Part shown: positions 9,076 through 16,373 of the stretch, piece after piece
Layout of the letters: each line of letters opens with the position of its first letter
How positions within the stretch are numbered: the stretch's first letter is position 1
Assembly: GCA_013360495.1 (NCBI GenBank)
Contig: JABWBM010000015.1
Span: 1-32,861 of the forward strand
Reading direction: 5' to 3'
Length of the DNA: 32,861 nt
DNA from: Planctomycetaceae bacterium
GTDB taxonomy: Bacteria > Planctomycetota > UBA8742 > UBA2392 > JABWBM01
Notes under the pieces: generated by a model
Database searches by the model: none
What the model saw: the letters and a program-made list of their open reading frames with translations, nothing else
Told to the model about the DNA's origin: nothing
Translations under genes and position numbers: made by a program

Positions 9076-9534
9076 CTATACCAAAGATGGTGGAGCGCGT
9101 GCGCCGGCGTAACCAGCAATGGCCTGACCGATCTCGGTTCGTTCGTGTGATGGCCATGGAGCAGGAGGATCCATATTCAAATCGGGCAACGGCGGGGCGC
9201 GGGGTGTCAGTGCCGCGCTGTCATTGGCAGGAAATGCAAGCTGGATATCGTTCGACACCGAATGATCGAACGCCTCGATACATTCACCATGATCTTCCGG
9301 TTCCGGCGCAGGAGCCGGCAATTGGCAGGGCAGCGAAGCCGCGTGATTGGCGAGAACAAGCGCCCGGGATTCGCTTTCCTTGTGTTCAGGACACTCGCGG
9401 CTACGCTCGCGGGAATCGCTCGCGCCGGCAGCCGCGAGCAGTAAGCCCTCGGCGGATGCTTGGGCGATCGCGATACGTGGCGCAGCGAGCGAGAGCAGGA
9501 ACGCGACGATGGCGAGGGCGGCGCGTCGGCGCAT
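9076..9534 (-). CDS. Small secreted proline-rich protein between yajC and secDF, unknown function
   Basis: The ORF-track version (242 aa from 9804) overlaps yajC in another frame and begins with repeat-derived sequence. The plausible gene starts at the ATG at 9534, giving 152 aa that open with a good signal peptide (MRRRAALAIVAFLLSLAAP, cleavage probably near IAIAQA). The mature part is rich in Pro, Ala, Ser and acidic residues, with a few Cys and His, and shows no recognisable domain. The start codon is only two bases from the REP-like palindrome at 9537, and no convincing Shine-Dalgarno site is visible, so expression may depend on coupling or on that leader. It lies in the yajC-secDF transcript, which hints at export but proves nothing. 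Confidence 0.6.
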   Translation of the reverse strand: MRRRAALAIVAFLLSLAAPRIAIAQASAEGLLLAAAGASDSRERSRECPEHKESESRALVLANHAASLPCQLPAPAPEPEDHGECIEAFDHSVSNDIQLAFPANDSAALTPRAPPLPDLNMDPPAPWPSHERTEIGQAIAGYAGARAPPSLV

Positions 9535-9536
9535 CG

Positions 9537-9614
9537 CGTCATTCCGGCGGAAGCCGGAATCCAGAGATGAATCATGGACGGCGAGACTGGATACCGGCTT
9601 ACGCCGGTATGACG
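9537..9614. repeat. REP/BIME-like twin palindrome
   Basis: Two 28-bp arms (9537-9564 and 9587-9614) are imperfect inverted copies of each other with three mismatches. Each arm is itself a hairpin: ATTCCGGC/GCCGGAAT with loop GGAA, and ATACCGGC/GCCGGTAT with loop TTAC. Translated, it gives the familiar WIPAYAGMT-type peptide known from dispersed palindromic repeats in many genomes. It lies in the yajC to 9534 gap and could stabilise or attenuate the transcript between them. Confidence 0.85.
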
Positions 9615-9637
9615 GTGCCTGCGCGTCTTTTGCTGTC

Positions 9638-10168
9638 CTACTTGCGTACATTCTGCTTGTCCACCTCGTCCGCCCGCATGGAAACGGCATTCTTGTGGTA
9701 TTCCTCGAGAACGCTGCGGTTCTTGTCGGCAAAGACGAAGATACGGTCGTTCTCGACGCGGTCGATGGTGACGAACTTGCCGTTTTGCAGCATGACGCGG
9801 TCATCGCGCTTGAGCGCGTTCATCATTTCGTCGAATTTCTTCTGCTGCTTCTTGCGCGCGCGGGCGGGCAGGATCATGAAGAATATCAGCATCACCGCCA
9901 GCAGAATGAAAGGCAGCAGCAAACCCTCCATGCCTGGCGCCGGGGCGCCGCCTTGAGGCTGCTGCAACGACCCATCGGCGCGTCCGGTATCGACCTGACT
10001 GGCGGCAGGCGCCGCGCTATTGGCAGCAGGCGTTCCGGCGTTCGCCGGAGCGGGGGCAGCATTCGGTGCGGGCGTTGCCGGGGCCGGAGCGTTATTGTCC
10101 TGCGCCAGCACCAAGCCGTTCATATTCCATTCGTTCATCATGTTGGTCCCATTGCTCCTGTGTGTCAC
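9638..10168 (-). CDS. yajC: YajC, Sec translocase accessory subunit
   Basis: YajC forms an accessory complex with SecDF in the inner membrane. The product has a membrane helix (LLLPFILLAVMLIFFMIL) followed by ARARKKQQKKFDEMMNAL and the conserved DRVMLQNGKFVTIDRV, which is the YajC core. It is longer than the usual roughly 110 aa because of an Ala/Pro/Asn-rich N-terminal extension of about 70 residues before the helix. The track start is a GTG at 10168 with GGAG eight bases upstream; an ATG pair at 10141/10138 has AGGAG 13 bases upstream, so the start is not settled and the protein is 167-176 aa. It is cotranscribed towards secDF and lies about 100 bp downstream of infB. Confidence 0.93.
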   Translation of the reverse strand: MTHRSNGTNMMNEWNMNGLVLAQDNNAPAPATPAPNAAPAPANAGTPAANSAAPAASQVDTGRADGSLQQPQGGAPAPGMEGLLLPFILLAVMLIFFMILPARARKKQQKKFDEMMNALKRDDRVMLQNGKFVTIDRVENDRIFVFADKNRSVLEEYHKNAVSMRADEVDKQNVRK

Positions 10169-10204
10169 TGGTTCATCTCCGGATCCCCGGTTACCTGGCG
10201 TAGC

Positions 10205-10226
10205 GCTCGCTATTCGCTCGCTTGCC
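10205..10226. repeat. 11-bp tandem repeat (GCTCGCTATTC) in the infB-yajC gap
   Basis: Two units, GCTCGCTATTC and GCTCGCTTGCC, lie head to tail in the 98-bp gap between infB and yajC. Next to them is CCTTCGCGGGGACGACG, which looks like one half of another common dispersed palindrome family. This gap is probably repeat-derived filler, but it would be transcribed as the yajC leader. Confidence 0.45.
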
Positions 10227-10266
10227 TCATGCCTTCGCGGGGACGACGTCGCCTATGGCTTTTCTG

Positions 10267-12915
10267 TCAAGAATTCAGCGTGCGCTCCCGTTGTTCGATG
10301 CGATAGGGTTTCATCACGTCGCCTTCCTGCACGTCATTGAAACGCTGCAAGACGATGCCGCAATCGAAACCTTCGCGTACTTCCTTCACTTCGTCCTTGA
10401 AGCGCTTGAGCGAGGCGATCGGCCCGTCAAAAATCTTCTCGCCGCCGCGGTAGAGGCGCACGTGAGAAGTGCGGGAAATCGTTCCCTCGGTGACAAGGCA
10501 GCCAGCGATATTGCCGATCTTGCTCGCCTTGAAGACCTTTCGCACTTCGACGACGCCTTCTTCGACTTCGACTTCCTCGGGTTTGAGCAAACCGGAGAGC
10601 GCGTCACGGATATCTTCGAACAGGCGATAAATCACTTCGTATTCGCGGATGTCGACATGGTGGTTGTCGGCCAGTTCCTGCGCCGTGGGTTCTACGCGCG
10701 CATTGAAGCTGATGATGATCGCGCCCGAAGCTTCGGCGAGGCGTACGTCGGTCGTCGTCACCGAGCCGACGCCGGAGTGCAGAATGCGGATCGACACTTC
10801 CTCGTGCTTGAATTTCTCGAGTTCCTCGCGGATTGTCTCGGCCGTGCCGGCGACGTCAGTCTTGATCACGAGGCGCAGTTCGGCTTGCTGGCCGCTCTTC
10901 TTTTCCTGTGACCATTGCTCGAGCGTCATCGCCTTGCCTGCGCGGGCGCGCTCCAGTTCCTTTTCCTGCGCGCGAACCTTGGTGGCGATCTCCGAGGCCT
11001 TCTTCAGGTCTTCGACGCCATAGAAACGCGCCCCGGCCTCGGGGATCTCCGAAAGACCGGTGACGGCGACGGGTACCGACGGGCCGGCCTCATCAAGCTC
11101 GTGGCCGCGCGAGTCATACATGGCGCGAACGCGGCCAAAGCCATGCCCGGCAACGATCGCCTGTCCTTTATGGAGTGTGCCTTCCTGCACGAGCACGGTG
11201 GCGACGATGCCTCGCCCCTCGCTCAGGTCGGCTTCGAGCACGGTGCCGACGGCCGGCTTATCGGGGTTCGCTTTCAGTTCGAGGATTTCCGCCATGTCGG
11301 TGAGCGTTTGGATCAGTTTCTTGAGTCCCGTTCCTTTAATGGCGCTTACTTCGACGATTTCCGTCGATCCGCCCCAATCGGGACTCATCAAATTATGGGT
11401 GGCCAGCATTTGGCGCGCGCGCGCGATGTTGGCTTCGGGCTTGTCGATTTTGGTGATCGCGACAACGATTTCGACCCCGGCGGCTCGTGCGTGGCTGATA
11501 GCTTCCACCGTTTGCGGCATGACGCCGTCGTCGGCGGCGCAAACGATCACGGCAATATCCGTCACTTGGGCGCCACGGGCGCGCATATTCGTGAACGCTT
11601 CGTGGCCGGGGGTATCGATAAAGGTGACTTCCATCGGTGATCCGCTTTCGCGTTCGACGGAGACGCGGAACGCGCCGATATGCTGGGTGATGCCGCCCGC
11701 TTCGTGGGCGGCGCGATCCATCTTGTTGATGGCGTCGAGCAGCGACGTCTTGCCATGGTCGACGTGGCCCATAATCGTTACGACGGGTGCGCGGATGGCA
11801 AGATTTTCTGCGGCATCGTCGTGTTTGCCAAGTTCCGCCTCGATCAATTGCTCGGCGCTCTTGGCGCTCTTGACGGTGATTTCACGGTCGAGTAGCACAG
11901 CGATATCGGCAATGATCTCGGCGGAGAGGGAGTCGTTGATGCGAATCAACATGCCCTCTTTCATCAACACTTCCATGATGGCATTGATTTTCACGCCCAG
12001 AACTTCCGAGAGCTGGCGCAGGTTGATCGGCAGTTCGACGGTCACCGGCTCGGCGGGGCCTTCGAGTTTCTGGGTGCCCTTGCCTCCGGCGGCGCCGGGA
12101 AGGTGTCTCGTCTGGCGCTGGCTGGCGTATGTCGAATCCTTCACGTCAAAACGCTGACGGCCCGTCCGCGTGGTATCGCGGCCGAGACCGCCGGAGCGTC
12201 TTCCGCGAGCCGCGGCGCCCTGATCTCCGGCAGGCGGCGGTCCGCCTGGACGAGTTGGCCCTGATGCGCCCTGCGGCCTCGCCTTTGCTGCAGCGCGAGG
12301 TTCGGCTTCGACGGCTTTGTTGCCCGTTGGCGCCGCGAATTTCGGTCCGCTCTGTTCTTCTTCGCGCTTGACCGCTGGCGCGCCAGCAGCGGCAGCACCA
12401 AACTTCGCGCGGAAGCTTGCTTTGAGAAGCAACTTTTCAGGGCTCGTCAGCCCTTTGTACCCGCTGCGTCCGATCTCGATACCGATGTTGCGGCCGAGTT
12501 GAACCAGTTCTTCAAAAGTAATGCCAAGCTCTCCCGCGAGATCCCACGCGAGCTTGCACGACGCGATACGCGCGCGGTCATCTTCGCTGACGGCGGCGAA
12601 ATCGGCGATATTGATCTTGAGCGTCTTCGCGATCAAGCCAAGCGCCCCTTCATCGAGGCCGAGCTCGCCCTTGACCTTCTGGGCCACTTCCTGACGCTGG
12701 GCTGCTTCGGCTGCCTGGGCCTGCTGCGCTGCCGTCACGGCGTTGTGCTTCTTATGAGCGTCGCGGATTTTCTTCGCGTCGTCCTCGGATATGGACGTAT
12801 TCCAGACCTTCACCTCAACGCCGACGGACGCGGCGATGTCTTTTAACGCATTCATCTCAATACCGAGCTCGGTATAGAGTTCCTTCGCGCGAATTTTCGC
12901 CTGTGCTTTGGCCAC
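10267..12915 (-). CDS. infB: Translation initiation factor IF-2
   Basis: The GTPase that brings initiator tRNA to the ribosome; 882 aa, normal for bacterial IF-2. There is an N-terminal IF2_N-type helical domain (KAQAKIRAKELYTELGIEM), a Pro/Gly/Ala/Arg-rich linker (about 205-260), a second IF2_N-like segment, then the G domain: G1 GHVDHGKTSLLD (about 382), G2 GGITQHIGAF, G3 DTPGHEAF (about 434) and G4 TKIDKP (about 487). Domains II-IV follow, with the expected FDCGIVLQRFNDVQEGD near the C-terminus. The G4 motif has Thr where NKID is usual. The GTG start at 12915 follows a GAGG site. nusA and rbfA, common infB neighbours, are absent, and a good promoter precedes it. Confidence 0.98.
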   Translation of the reverse strand: MAKAQAKIRAKELYTELGIEMNALKDIAASVGVEVKVWNTSISEDDAKKIRDAHKKHNAVTAAQQAQAAEAAQRQEVAQKVKGELGLDEGALGLIAKTLKINIADFAAVSEDDRARIASCKLAWDLAGELGITFEELVQLGRNIGIEIGRSGYKGLTSPEKLLLKASFRAKFGAAAAGAPAVKREEEQSGPKFAAPTGNKAVEAEPRAAAKARPQGASGPTRPGGPPPAGDQGAAARGRRSGGLGRDTTRTGRQRFDVKDSTYASQRQTRHLPGAAGGKGTQKLEGPAEPVTVELPINLRQLSEVLGVKINAIMEVLMKEGMLIRINDSLSAEIIADIAVLLDREITVKSAKSAEQLIEAELGKHDDAAENLAIRAPVVTIMGHVDHGKTSLLDAINKMDRAAHEAGGITQHIGAFRVSVERESGSPMEVTFIDTPGHEAFTNMRARGAQVTDIAVIVCAADDGVMPQTVEAISHARAAGVEIVVAITKIDKPEANIARARQMLATHNLMSPDWGGSTEIVEVSAIKGTGLKKLIQTLTDMAEILELKANPDKPAVGTVLEADLSEGRGIVATVLVQEGTLHKGQAIVAGHGFGRVRAMYDSRGHELDEAGPSVPVAVTGLSEIPEAGARFYGVEDLKKASEIATKVRAQEKELERARAGKAMTLEQWSQEKKSGQQAELRLVIKTDVAGTAETIREELEKFKHEEVSIRILHSGVGSVTTTDVRLAEASGAIIISFNARVEPTAQELADNHHVDIREYEVIYRLFEDIRDALSGLLKPEEVEVEEGVVEVRKVFKASKIGNIAGCLVTEGTISRTSHVRLYRGGEKIFDGPIASLKRFKDEVKEVREGFDCGIVLQRFNDVQEGDVMKPYRIEQRERTLNS

Positions 12916-12986
12916 ATCACCTCAAACATTCATCCAGCGCCGCCCGGGACGGCGCAATCGGATCGTTTTCGAACCAAGGGCGCGAT

Positions 12987-13015
12987 ACTATAAGTGCCAG
13001 CTTCCTTCACCGCAA
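12987..13015 (-). promoter_or_regulatory. Putative sigma70-type promoter of infB
   Basis: Read on the minus strand: TTGCGG, a 17-base spacer, then TATAGT. This is the optimal spacing and a near-consensus -10 box, and transcription would begin about 65 bp ahead of the infB GTG. The same TTGCGG-17 arrangement appears before trxA, which supports it. Confidence 0.55.
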
Positions 13016-13103
13016 GTGTTTGAAAAGCCGTTATTTATCACATCTCGGGCGGCGAAAAACGTCCGTCATGGGGTTATGATGGCGGAAGGGTTCGAGGACG
13101 CGC

Positions 13104-13565
13104 ATGCGGGATTTCTCGTGGATCAAGAAGGGGCAGCTTGCCGGCATGGCCATGCCGGGCAGCGCTACCGACATAGAAGACGATCTCCAGTTCCTCCGTG
13201 ATTCTGGCATCCGGCTTCTGGTTTCGCTTTCCGAGCGTCCGATCGACCCCCAGCTTCTTGCCCGCTATGACATTTCCGCCCTGCATCTTCCGGTGGCGGA
13301 TTTCACGCCGCCATCGATCGAGCAGCTTCGCAAATTTCTCGACCATGTCCGCTTTACGCTCTCCCAGGGCGGGGCCGTGGGGGTCCATTGCCGCGCCGGC
13401 CTTGGGCGTACTGGCACGGTGCTCGCGAGCTATCTGATCAGCGAGGGCATGGACACGGCGAGCGCCATGGCTGAAGTTCGCCGCATCCGGCCCGGTTCCA
13501 TCGAGACGGACGAGCAGGAAGCGGTGCTCGAGGAGTTCGAGCGCGCGCTCCGTAAAAAGAAGTGA
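13104..13565 (+). CDS. DUSP23-like dual-specificity protein phosphatase
   Basis: A 153-aa cysteine phosphatase. The P-loop HCRAGLGRTG is at residues 95-104 (nucleophile C96, R102), with a general-acid Asp at about 66 in VADFTPP. From memory the protein follows the small eukaryotic phosphatase DUSP23/VHZ over almost its whole length: FSWIKKGQLAG near the start, LLVSLSE, AVGVHCRAGLGRTGT, and RRIRPGSIETDEQE near the end. It may act on phosphotyrosine, phosphoserine/threonine or other phosphate esters. The ATG at 13104 is chosen because the family begins at this FSW segment. It lies divergent to infB and just ahead of trxA, which has its own promoter. Confidence 0.85.
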   Translation: MRDFSWIKKGQLAGMAMPGSATDIEDDLQFLRDSGIRLLVSLSERPIDPQLLARYDISALHLPVADFTPPSIEQLRKFLDHVRFTLSQGGAVGVHCRAGLGRTGTVLASYLISEGMDTASAMAEVRRIRPGSIETDEQEAVLEEFERALRKKK

Positions 13566-13583
13566 GCGGGAATATTCCCGCGC

Positions 13584-13612
13584 TTGCGGGCGTTGTCCCA
13601 TCCGCATACAAT
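13584..13612 (+). promoter_or_regulatory. Putative sigma70-type promoter of trxA
   Basis: TTGCGG, 17 bases, TACAAT. The -10 box matches five of six consensus positions, spacing is ideal, and it sits about 52 bp upstream of the thioredoxin start codon, which has its own strong ribosome site. Confidence 0.6.
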
Positions 13613-13663
13613 TCGCTCCGGGCTAACGAGCGAAAGTTTCGAGCACACAAAGGAGAAATCATC

Positions 13664-13987
13664 ATGGGCGCCGCACTTCAAGAGATCACTACGGACAGTT
13701 TCGACAGCTTCGTCAAGGCGACGCCGGTGACGGTGGTCGATTTCTCCGCGACGTGGTGCGGTCCCTGCCAGGTGTTGAAGCCAACGGTCGAGCAACTCGC
13801 CGGCGAATACGCTGGCAAGGTGAACATCGGCAAGGTGGACATCGACCAGAATCAGGACCTCGCCGTGCGCTTCGGCGTGATGAGCGTTCCGACGCTGTTA
13901 TTTTTTAAAGGCGGCAAGCAAGTGGACAGCATGCTCGGCGTCCAACACAAGAACACTATTCAGGCCAAGATCAACGCGCTACTGTAG
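13664..13987 (+). CDS. trxA: Thioredoxin
   Basis: A 107-aa cytoplasmic disulfide reductase of standard thioredoxin length. The active site WCGPC is at residues 31-35, preceded by VVDFSATWCGPC and followed by the cis-proline segment MSVPTLLFF, with GVQHKNTIQAKINALL at the C-terminus. The ORF track begins 34 codons upstream, but the ATG at 13664 has an excellent AAAGGAGAAATC ribosome site and matches the normal thioredoxin N-terminus. A promoter-like TTGCGG-17-TACAAT and a terminator hairpin bracket it, so it is probably a single-gene transcript. Confidence 0.97.
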   Translation: MGAALQEITTDSFDSFVKATPVTVVDFSATWCGPCQVLKPTVEQLAGEYAGKVNIGKVDIDQNQDLAVRFGVMSVPTLLFFKGGKQVDSMLGVQHKNTIQAKINALL

Positions 13988-14015
13988 AAAGAACTGCGAG
14001 TAGCACGTTCAAATG

Positions 14016-14046
14016 AAAACCGCCCCTCGCATGGGGCGGTTTTTTC
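14016..14046. terminator. Intrinsic terminator after trxA (bidirectional)
   Basis: AAAACCGCCCC, loop TCGCAT, GGGGCGGTTTT, then further T residues. It is 28 bp beyond the trxA stop. The A-run on the left makes it a terminator for the opposite-strand LysM gene as well. Confidence 0.93.
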
Positions 14047-14075
14047 AATGTCCTGAAATTCTGACGGCGTCGCGA

Positions 14076-14573
14076 TCAACCCGGGATCGTCAGCTTGACG
14101 CCGGGGCGCAGGTCGTTGCCGTATTTCTTCACCACGTCAGGATTGGCGGCCTTCCAGTCGTCCTGGGTTTTGCCGAGAAATTTGAAATGCGTGTCTTTGT
14201 AGGCGATCTTCCACCAGTTGTCGCCCGACTGCACGGTATAAACGCCGTCCTTAACATTGTTCGCGAGCTGGGGCGACATGGCGAGATGGCTTGCGGCGTT
14301 GCTTCGTTGTTCCGCGGGCGGTTGACCGGCGACCGGAGCATCGTTCGTCTGCGAACCGCTCGTCGCGGGGGTCTGCGTGGAAACCGGACGCGCGCGCGAA
14401 GGCGTCGTCATATCGCCCACACGCAAAGCAACCGTATCGGGGGACATGCTCGAAACCGGATTCTCCGGCCTCACCGCGTCGCGGCCAAAGTCGATGACAC
14501 TATCCCAAATCAAGCCAAGCCCAAGACTTAAAACGCAGGCGATGACAATGGCGATCTTGATTCCGCGGTCCAT
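14076..14573 (-). CDS. Membrane-anchored LysM-domain protein
   Basis: The 165-aa product has an N-terminal membrane helix (IKIAIVIACVLSLGLGLIW) that anchors it in the inner membrane, a low-complexity Pro/Ser/Thr/Ala/Gln linker, and one C-terminal LysM domain: YTVQSGDNWWKIAYKDT at the start and GNDLRPGVKLTIPG at the end. LysM domains bind N-acetylglucosamine-containing glycans such as peptidoglycan, so the protein probably links membrane and wall. There is no enzymatic domain. The ATG at 14573 has AGGAG five bases upstream; that site falls in the stem of a long leader hairpin (14582-14636), so translation could be structure-controlled. It is convergent with trxA and shares its terminator. Confidence 0.85.
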   Translation of the reverse strand: MDRGIKIAIVIACVLSLGLGLIWDSVIDFGRDAVRPENPVSSMSPDTVALRVGDMTTPSRARPVSTQTPATSGSQTNDAPVAGQPPAEQRSNAASHLAMSPQLANNVKDGVYTVQSGDNWWKIAYKDTHFKFLGKTQDDWKAANPDVVKKYGNDLRPGVKLTIPG

Positions 14574-14581
14574 AACGGCTC

Positions 14582-14636
14582 CTCACAACGGGCGGCGCGC
14601 ACCGCGATGTGCGGCGTGCAGCCCCCCCCGTGAGGT
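14582..14636 (-). promoter_or_regulatory. Leader hairpin that could mask the LysM gene ribosome site
   Basis: On the minus strand the RNA would read CCTCAC, a run of eight G, an inner hairpin (CGCAC with GTGCG), then CCCG and GTGAGG immediately before AG CCGTT ATG. The outer stem CCTCAC/GTGAGG covers most of the GAGGAG ribosome site. This is a direct reading of complementarity; a regulatory role is inference. Confidence 0.45.
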
Positions 14637-14844
14637 ATCGGCAGGATGAGCGCTTCCTTTAAGGAAATCGCAAATCGAAACGGCGCCCCTTGCGCCATTC
14701 ACCACTGGCGCTTTCCCAAGACGGCTGGTATAAATCCCGGCAATTCAGACCTTTGTGCGGTGTGCGCGATTCAGGCATTGGCGTGGCCGCGAGGGAAAAA
14801 TTCCGCCTTCCGGGTCGGCGAAGGCCGGTGGAATGGGGTTCCGT

Positions 14845-15633
14845 ATGAAATGTTTTGCCGTTGTGGTTGCCGCGCTTGCTTTGTGCTGCGTTTCCGCCTG
14901 TTCGATATTCAAGCGGGATATCTATCCGGAGAATCCGTACACCGGAAGCATAGAGATCAAGTCTGTCGCGGTCGCTCCTTTTATCGTGGCGGACGATATC
15001 GCCATGCAGCCGAGCCCGCAGTTCGGTCTTGGCATGTTCAAGGCCGGCGACGGACGGACGATTTGCTATTCCACTGAATTCGCCGCGACCTTCGCGTCCA
15101 ACCTTTCGCAGTTCGGGCTCACAATCTATCCGCCGCACAAGGTGGAAGCCGCGTGGATCGAAGCGGAAAAGAACGGCCAGCCGTCCAACCCGATGGCGAC
15201 CAAAGATCAGGCGATGGCGCTTGGGCGTATGCTCAAGGTAGACGCCATTCTCGTGGGCGAGGTTATGACCTGGAAGCCCTATGACGAAACGGTGCTCCGC
15301 CTGCACTGGAGCCTGTTCTACACGCGCTCGCGCGCGACATCGGCGGGCGATGTGCGCGAGGCCGAGCGTTCCGGGCTTGGCGGCGGCGAAGCCGGCATGG
15401 ATTATTCGAAAATGCCGGTGTTCAGCGAACAGTTGGTGCTCGATTCAGGAACGAAGAAGACGATTGAGGATCTGGAAACCTACACGTCGTCCCTTGGCGA
15501 TATCGACCCGTACCACAACAAGACCAAGGCCATCACCGCGCGCTCCTATCCTTACTACGTCGAGTTCGCTTCGTGGGTTGCCATGCGCAATGCGTTCATC
15601 GACTGGGAAGCGAATAGCAAGTCCGGCAGGTAG
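14845..15633 (+). CDS. Outer-envelope lipoprotein, possibly GNA1162/CsgG-like
   Basis: A 262-aa lipoprotein: the signal MKCFAVVVAALALCC leads to the lipobox VSAC with the lipidated Cys at residue 19. The ORF-track start is 30 codons upstream and would bury the signal, so the ATG at 14845 is preferred (14833 is an alternative). The mature domain begins IEIKSVAVAPFIV, has a helix FAATFASNLSQFGLTIYP, then ALGRMLKVDAILVGEV. That alternation resembles the assembly-domain fold of CsgG/LpoB/GNA1162-type lipoproteins, which collect around outer-membrane machines; this is a weak fold-level guess. The middle holds a Gly/Ser/Glu stretch. It ends 18 bp before coaC and probably shares its transcript. Confidence 0.8.
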   Translation: MKCFAVVVAALALCCVSACSIFKRDIYPENPYTGSIEIKSVAVAPFIVADDIAMQPSPQFGLGMFKAGDGRTICYSTEFAATFASNLSQFGLTIYPPHKVEAAWIEAEKNGQPSNPMATKDQAMALGRMLKVDAILVGEVMTWKPYDETVLRLHWSLFYTRSRATSAGDVREAERSGLGGGEAGMDYSKMPVFSEQLVLDSGTKKTIEDLETYTSSLGDIDPYHNKTKAITARSYPYYVEFASWVAMRNAFIDWEANSKSGR

Positions 15634-15651
15634 AGGTTGCCGTATTTCCCC

Positions 15652-16233
15652 ATGAAGAAGCTCGTCATTGGCGTGACCGGTTCCATCGCTGCCGTGAAGA
15701 TTCCGGCGCTGCTGACCTTGCTTCGCGGCAAACTTGATGTGACTATCGCCATGACCGATTCCGCGCGCGAGTTCGTCGGGCCGCAAGCCTTCCTCGCGCT
15801 CACCGGAAACCCGGTGATTACGACGATCTGGGAGCCGGCCTACTCGAAACCGAAACACATCGACCTCGCGGATGAACTCGACGCTCTGCTGATCGCGCCG
15901 GCAACGGCGAATATCATCGGGAAGATGGCGAACGGCGTCGCTGACGACCCGGTCAGCACGCTCGCCATTTCTGTGCTGCCAAACGAAAAACCTGTGATCG
16001 TTGCGCCCGCCATGAATACCCGCATGTGGAAGCACCCCGCGACCCAGCATAACGTGGAAACACTGCGAAGCTGGGGCATTCACATCGTCGATCCCGCCGA
16101 GGGCGATCTCGCCTGCGGCTGGCAGGGCGTTGGCCGCCTCGCCGAGCCGGATGCCATCGCCGAGGCGGTGCTGCGCATCGTTGGCGAAGGCACGAAGCGA
16201 AAGAACGCCGCTTCGCAGCCTAGGAGGAAATAG
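15652..16233 (+). CDS. coaC: Phosphopantothenoylcysteine decarboxylase (standalone CoaC flavoprotein)
   Basis: This FMN protein decarboxylates phosphopantothenoylcysteine in coenzyme A synthesis. The 193-aa chain covers only the CoaC part of the usual CoaBC (Dfp) fusion. Motifs in order: GVTGSIAAVK (7-16), the catalytic His in KHIDL (69), APATANIIGKMANG (82-95), the substrate-binding APAMNTRMW (118-126) and LACGWQGVGR (153-162) with the active-site Cys155. All are present, so it looks functional. The track start is a TTG at 15637; the ATG at 15652 is chosen because it gives the MKKLVIGVTG start typical of the family. The CoaB partner is not in the window. A paralogous decarboxylating flavoprotein is possible but less likely. 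Confidence 0.88.
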   Translation: MKKLVIGVTGSIAAVKIPALLTLLRGKLDVTIAMTDSAREFVGPQAFLALTGNPVITTIWEPAYSKPKHIDLADELDALLIAPATANIIGKMANGVADDPVSTLAISVLPNEKPVIVAPAMNTRMWKHPATQHNVETLRSWGIHIVDPAEGDLACGWQGVGRLAEPDAIAEAVLRIVGEGTKRKNAASQPRRK

Positions 16234-16345
16234 GCGCCGGAACTTTCCAGGTGATAGCAGAGTTTGGCGCTTCTCAGGCCGATCTTGCCCTGTTCGCCAA
16301 AGAATGGATCGTGACCCTTTGCCTGCTTTCTCACGCTTTTCTTGA

Positions 16346-16373
16346 ACTCCGCACGCCGTACTTCGCACTGTTC
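16346..16373. repeat. Diverged second copy of the heptamer repeat
   Basis: ACTCCGC, ACGCCGT, ACTTCGC, ACTGTTC: four heptamers that match the complement of the 1913-1960 block with four differences in 28 bases, including the shared terminal ACTGTTC. It lies in the 252-bp gap between coaC and the tRNA gene, which otherwise shows only a perfect 13-bp palindrome (CGGTTGACAACCG, 16471-16483) just ahead of the tRNA. Confidence 0.55.

Noticed and set aside
9347-10306. 319-aa plus-strand ORF over yajC and the repeats
   Set aside because: Runs antisense to yajC and includes translated REP-like repeat; not a gene.
11060-12157. 365-aa plus-strand ORF opposite infB
   Set aside because: Shadow of infB, which is complete and unambiguous on the other strand; no domain or ribosome site.
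12908-13201. 97-aa plus-strand ORF before the DUSP23-like gene
   Set aside because: Covers the infB promoter region and then overlaps the phosphatase in another frame; no ribosome site or domain.
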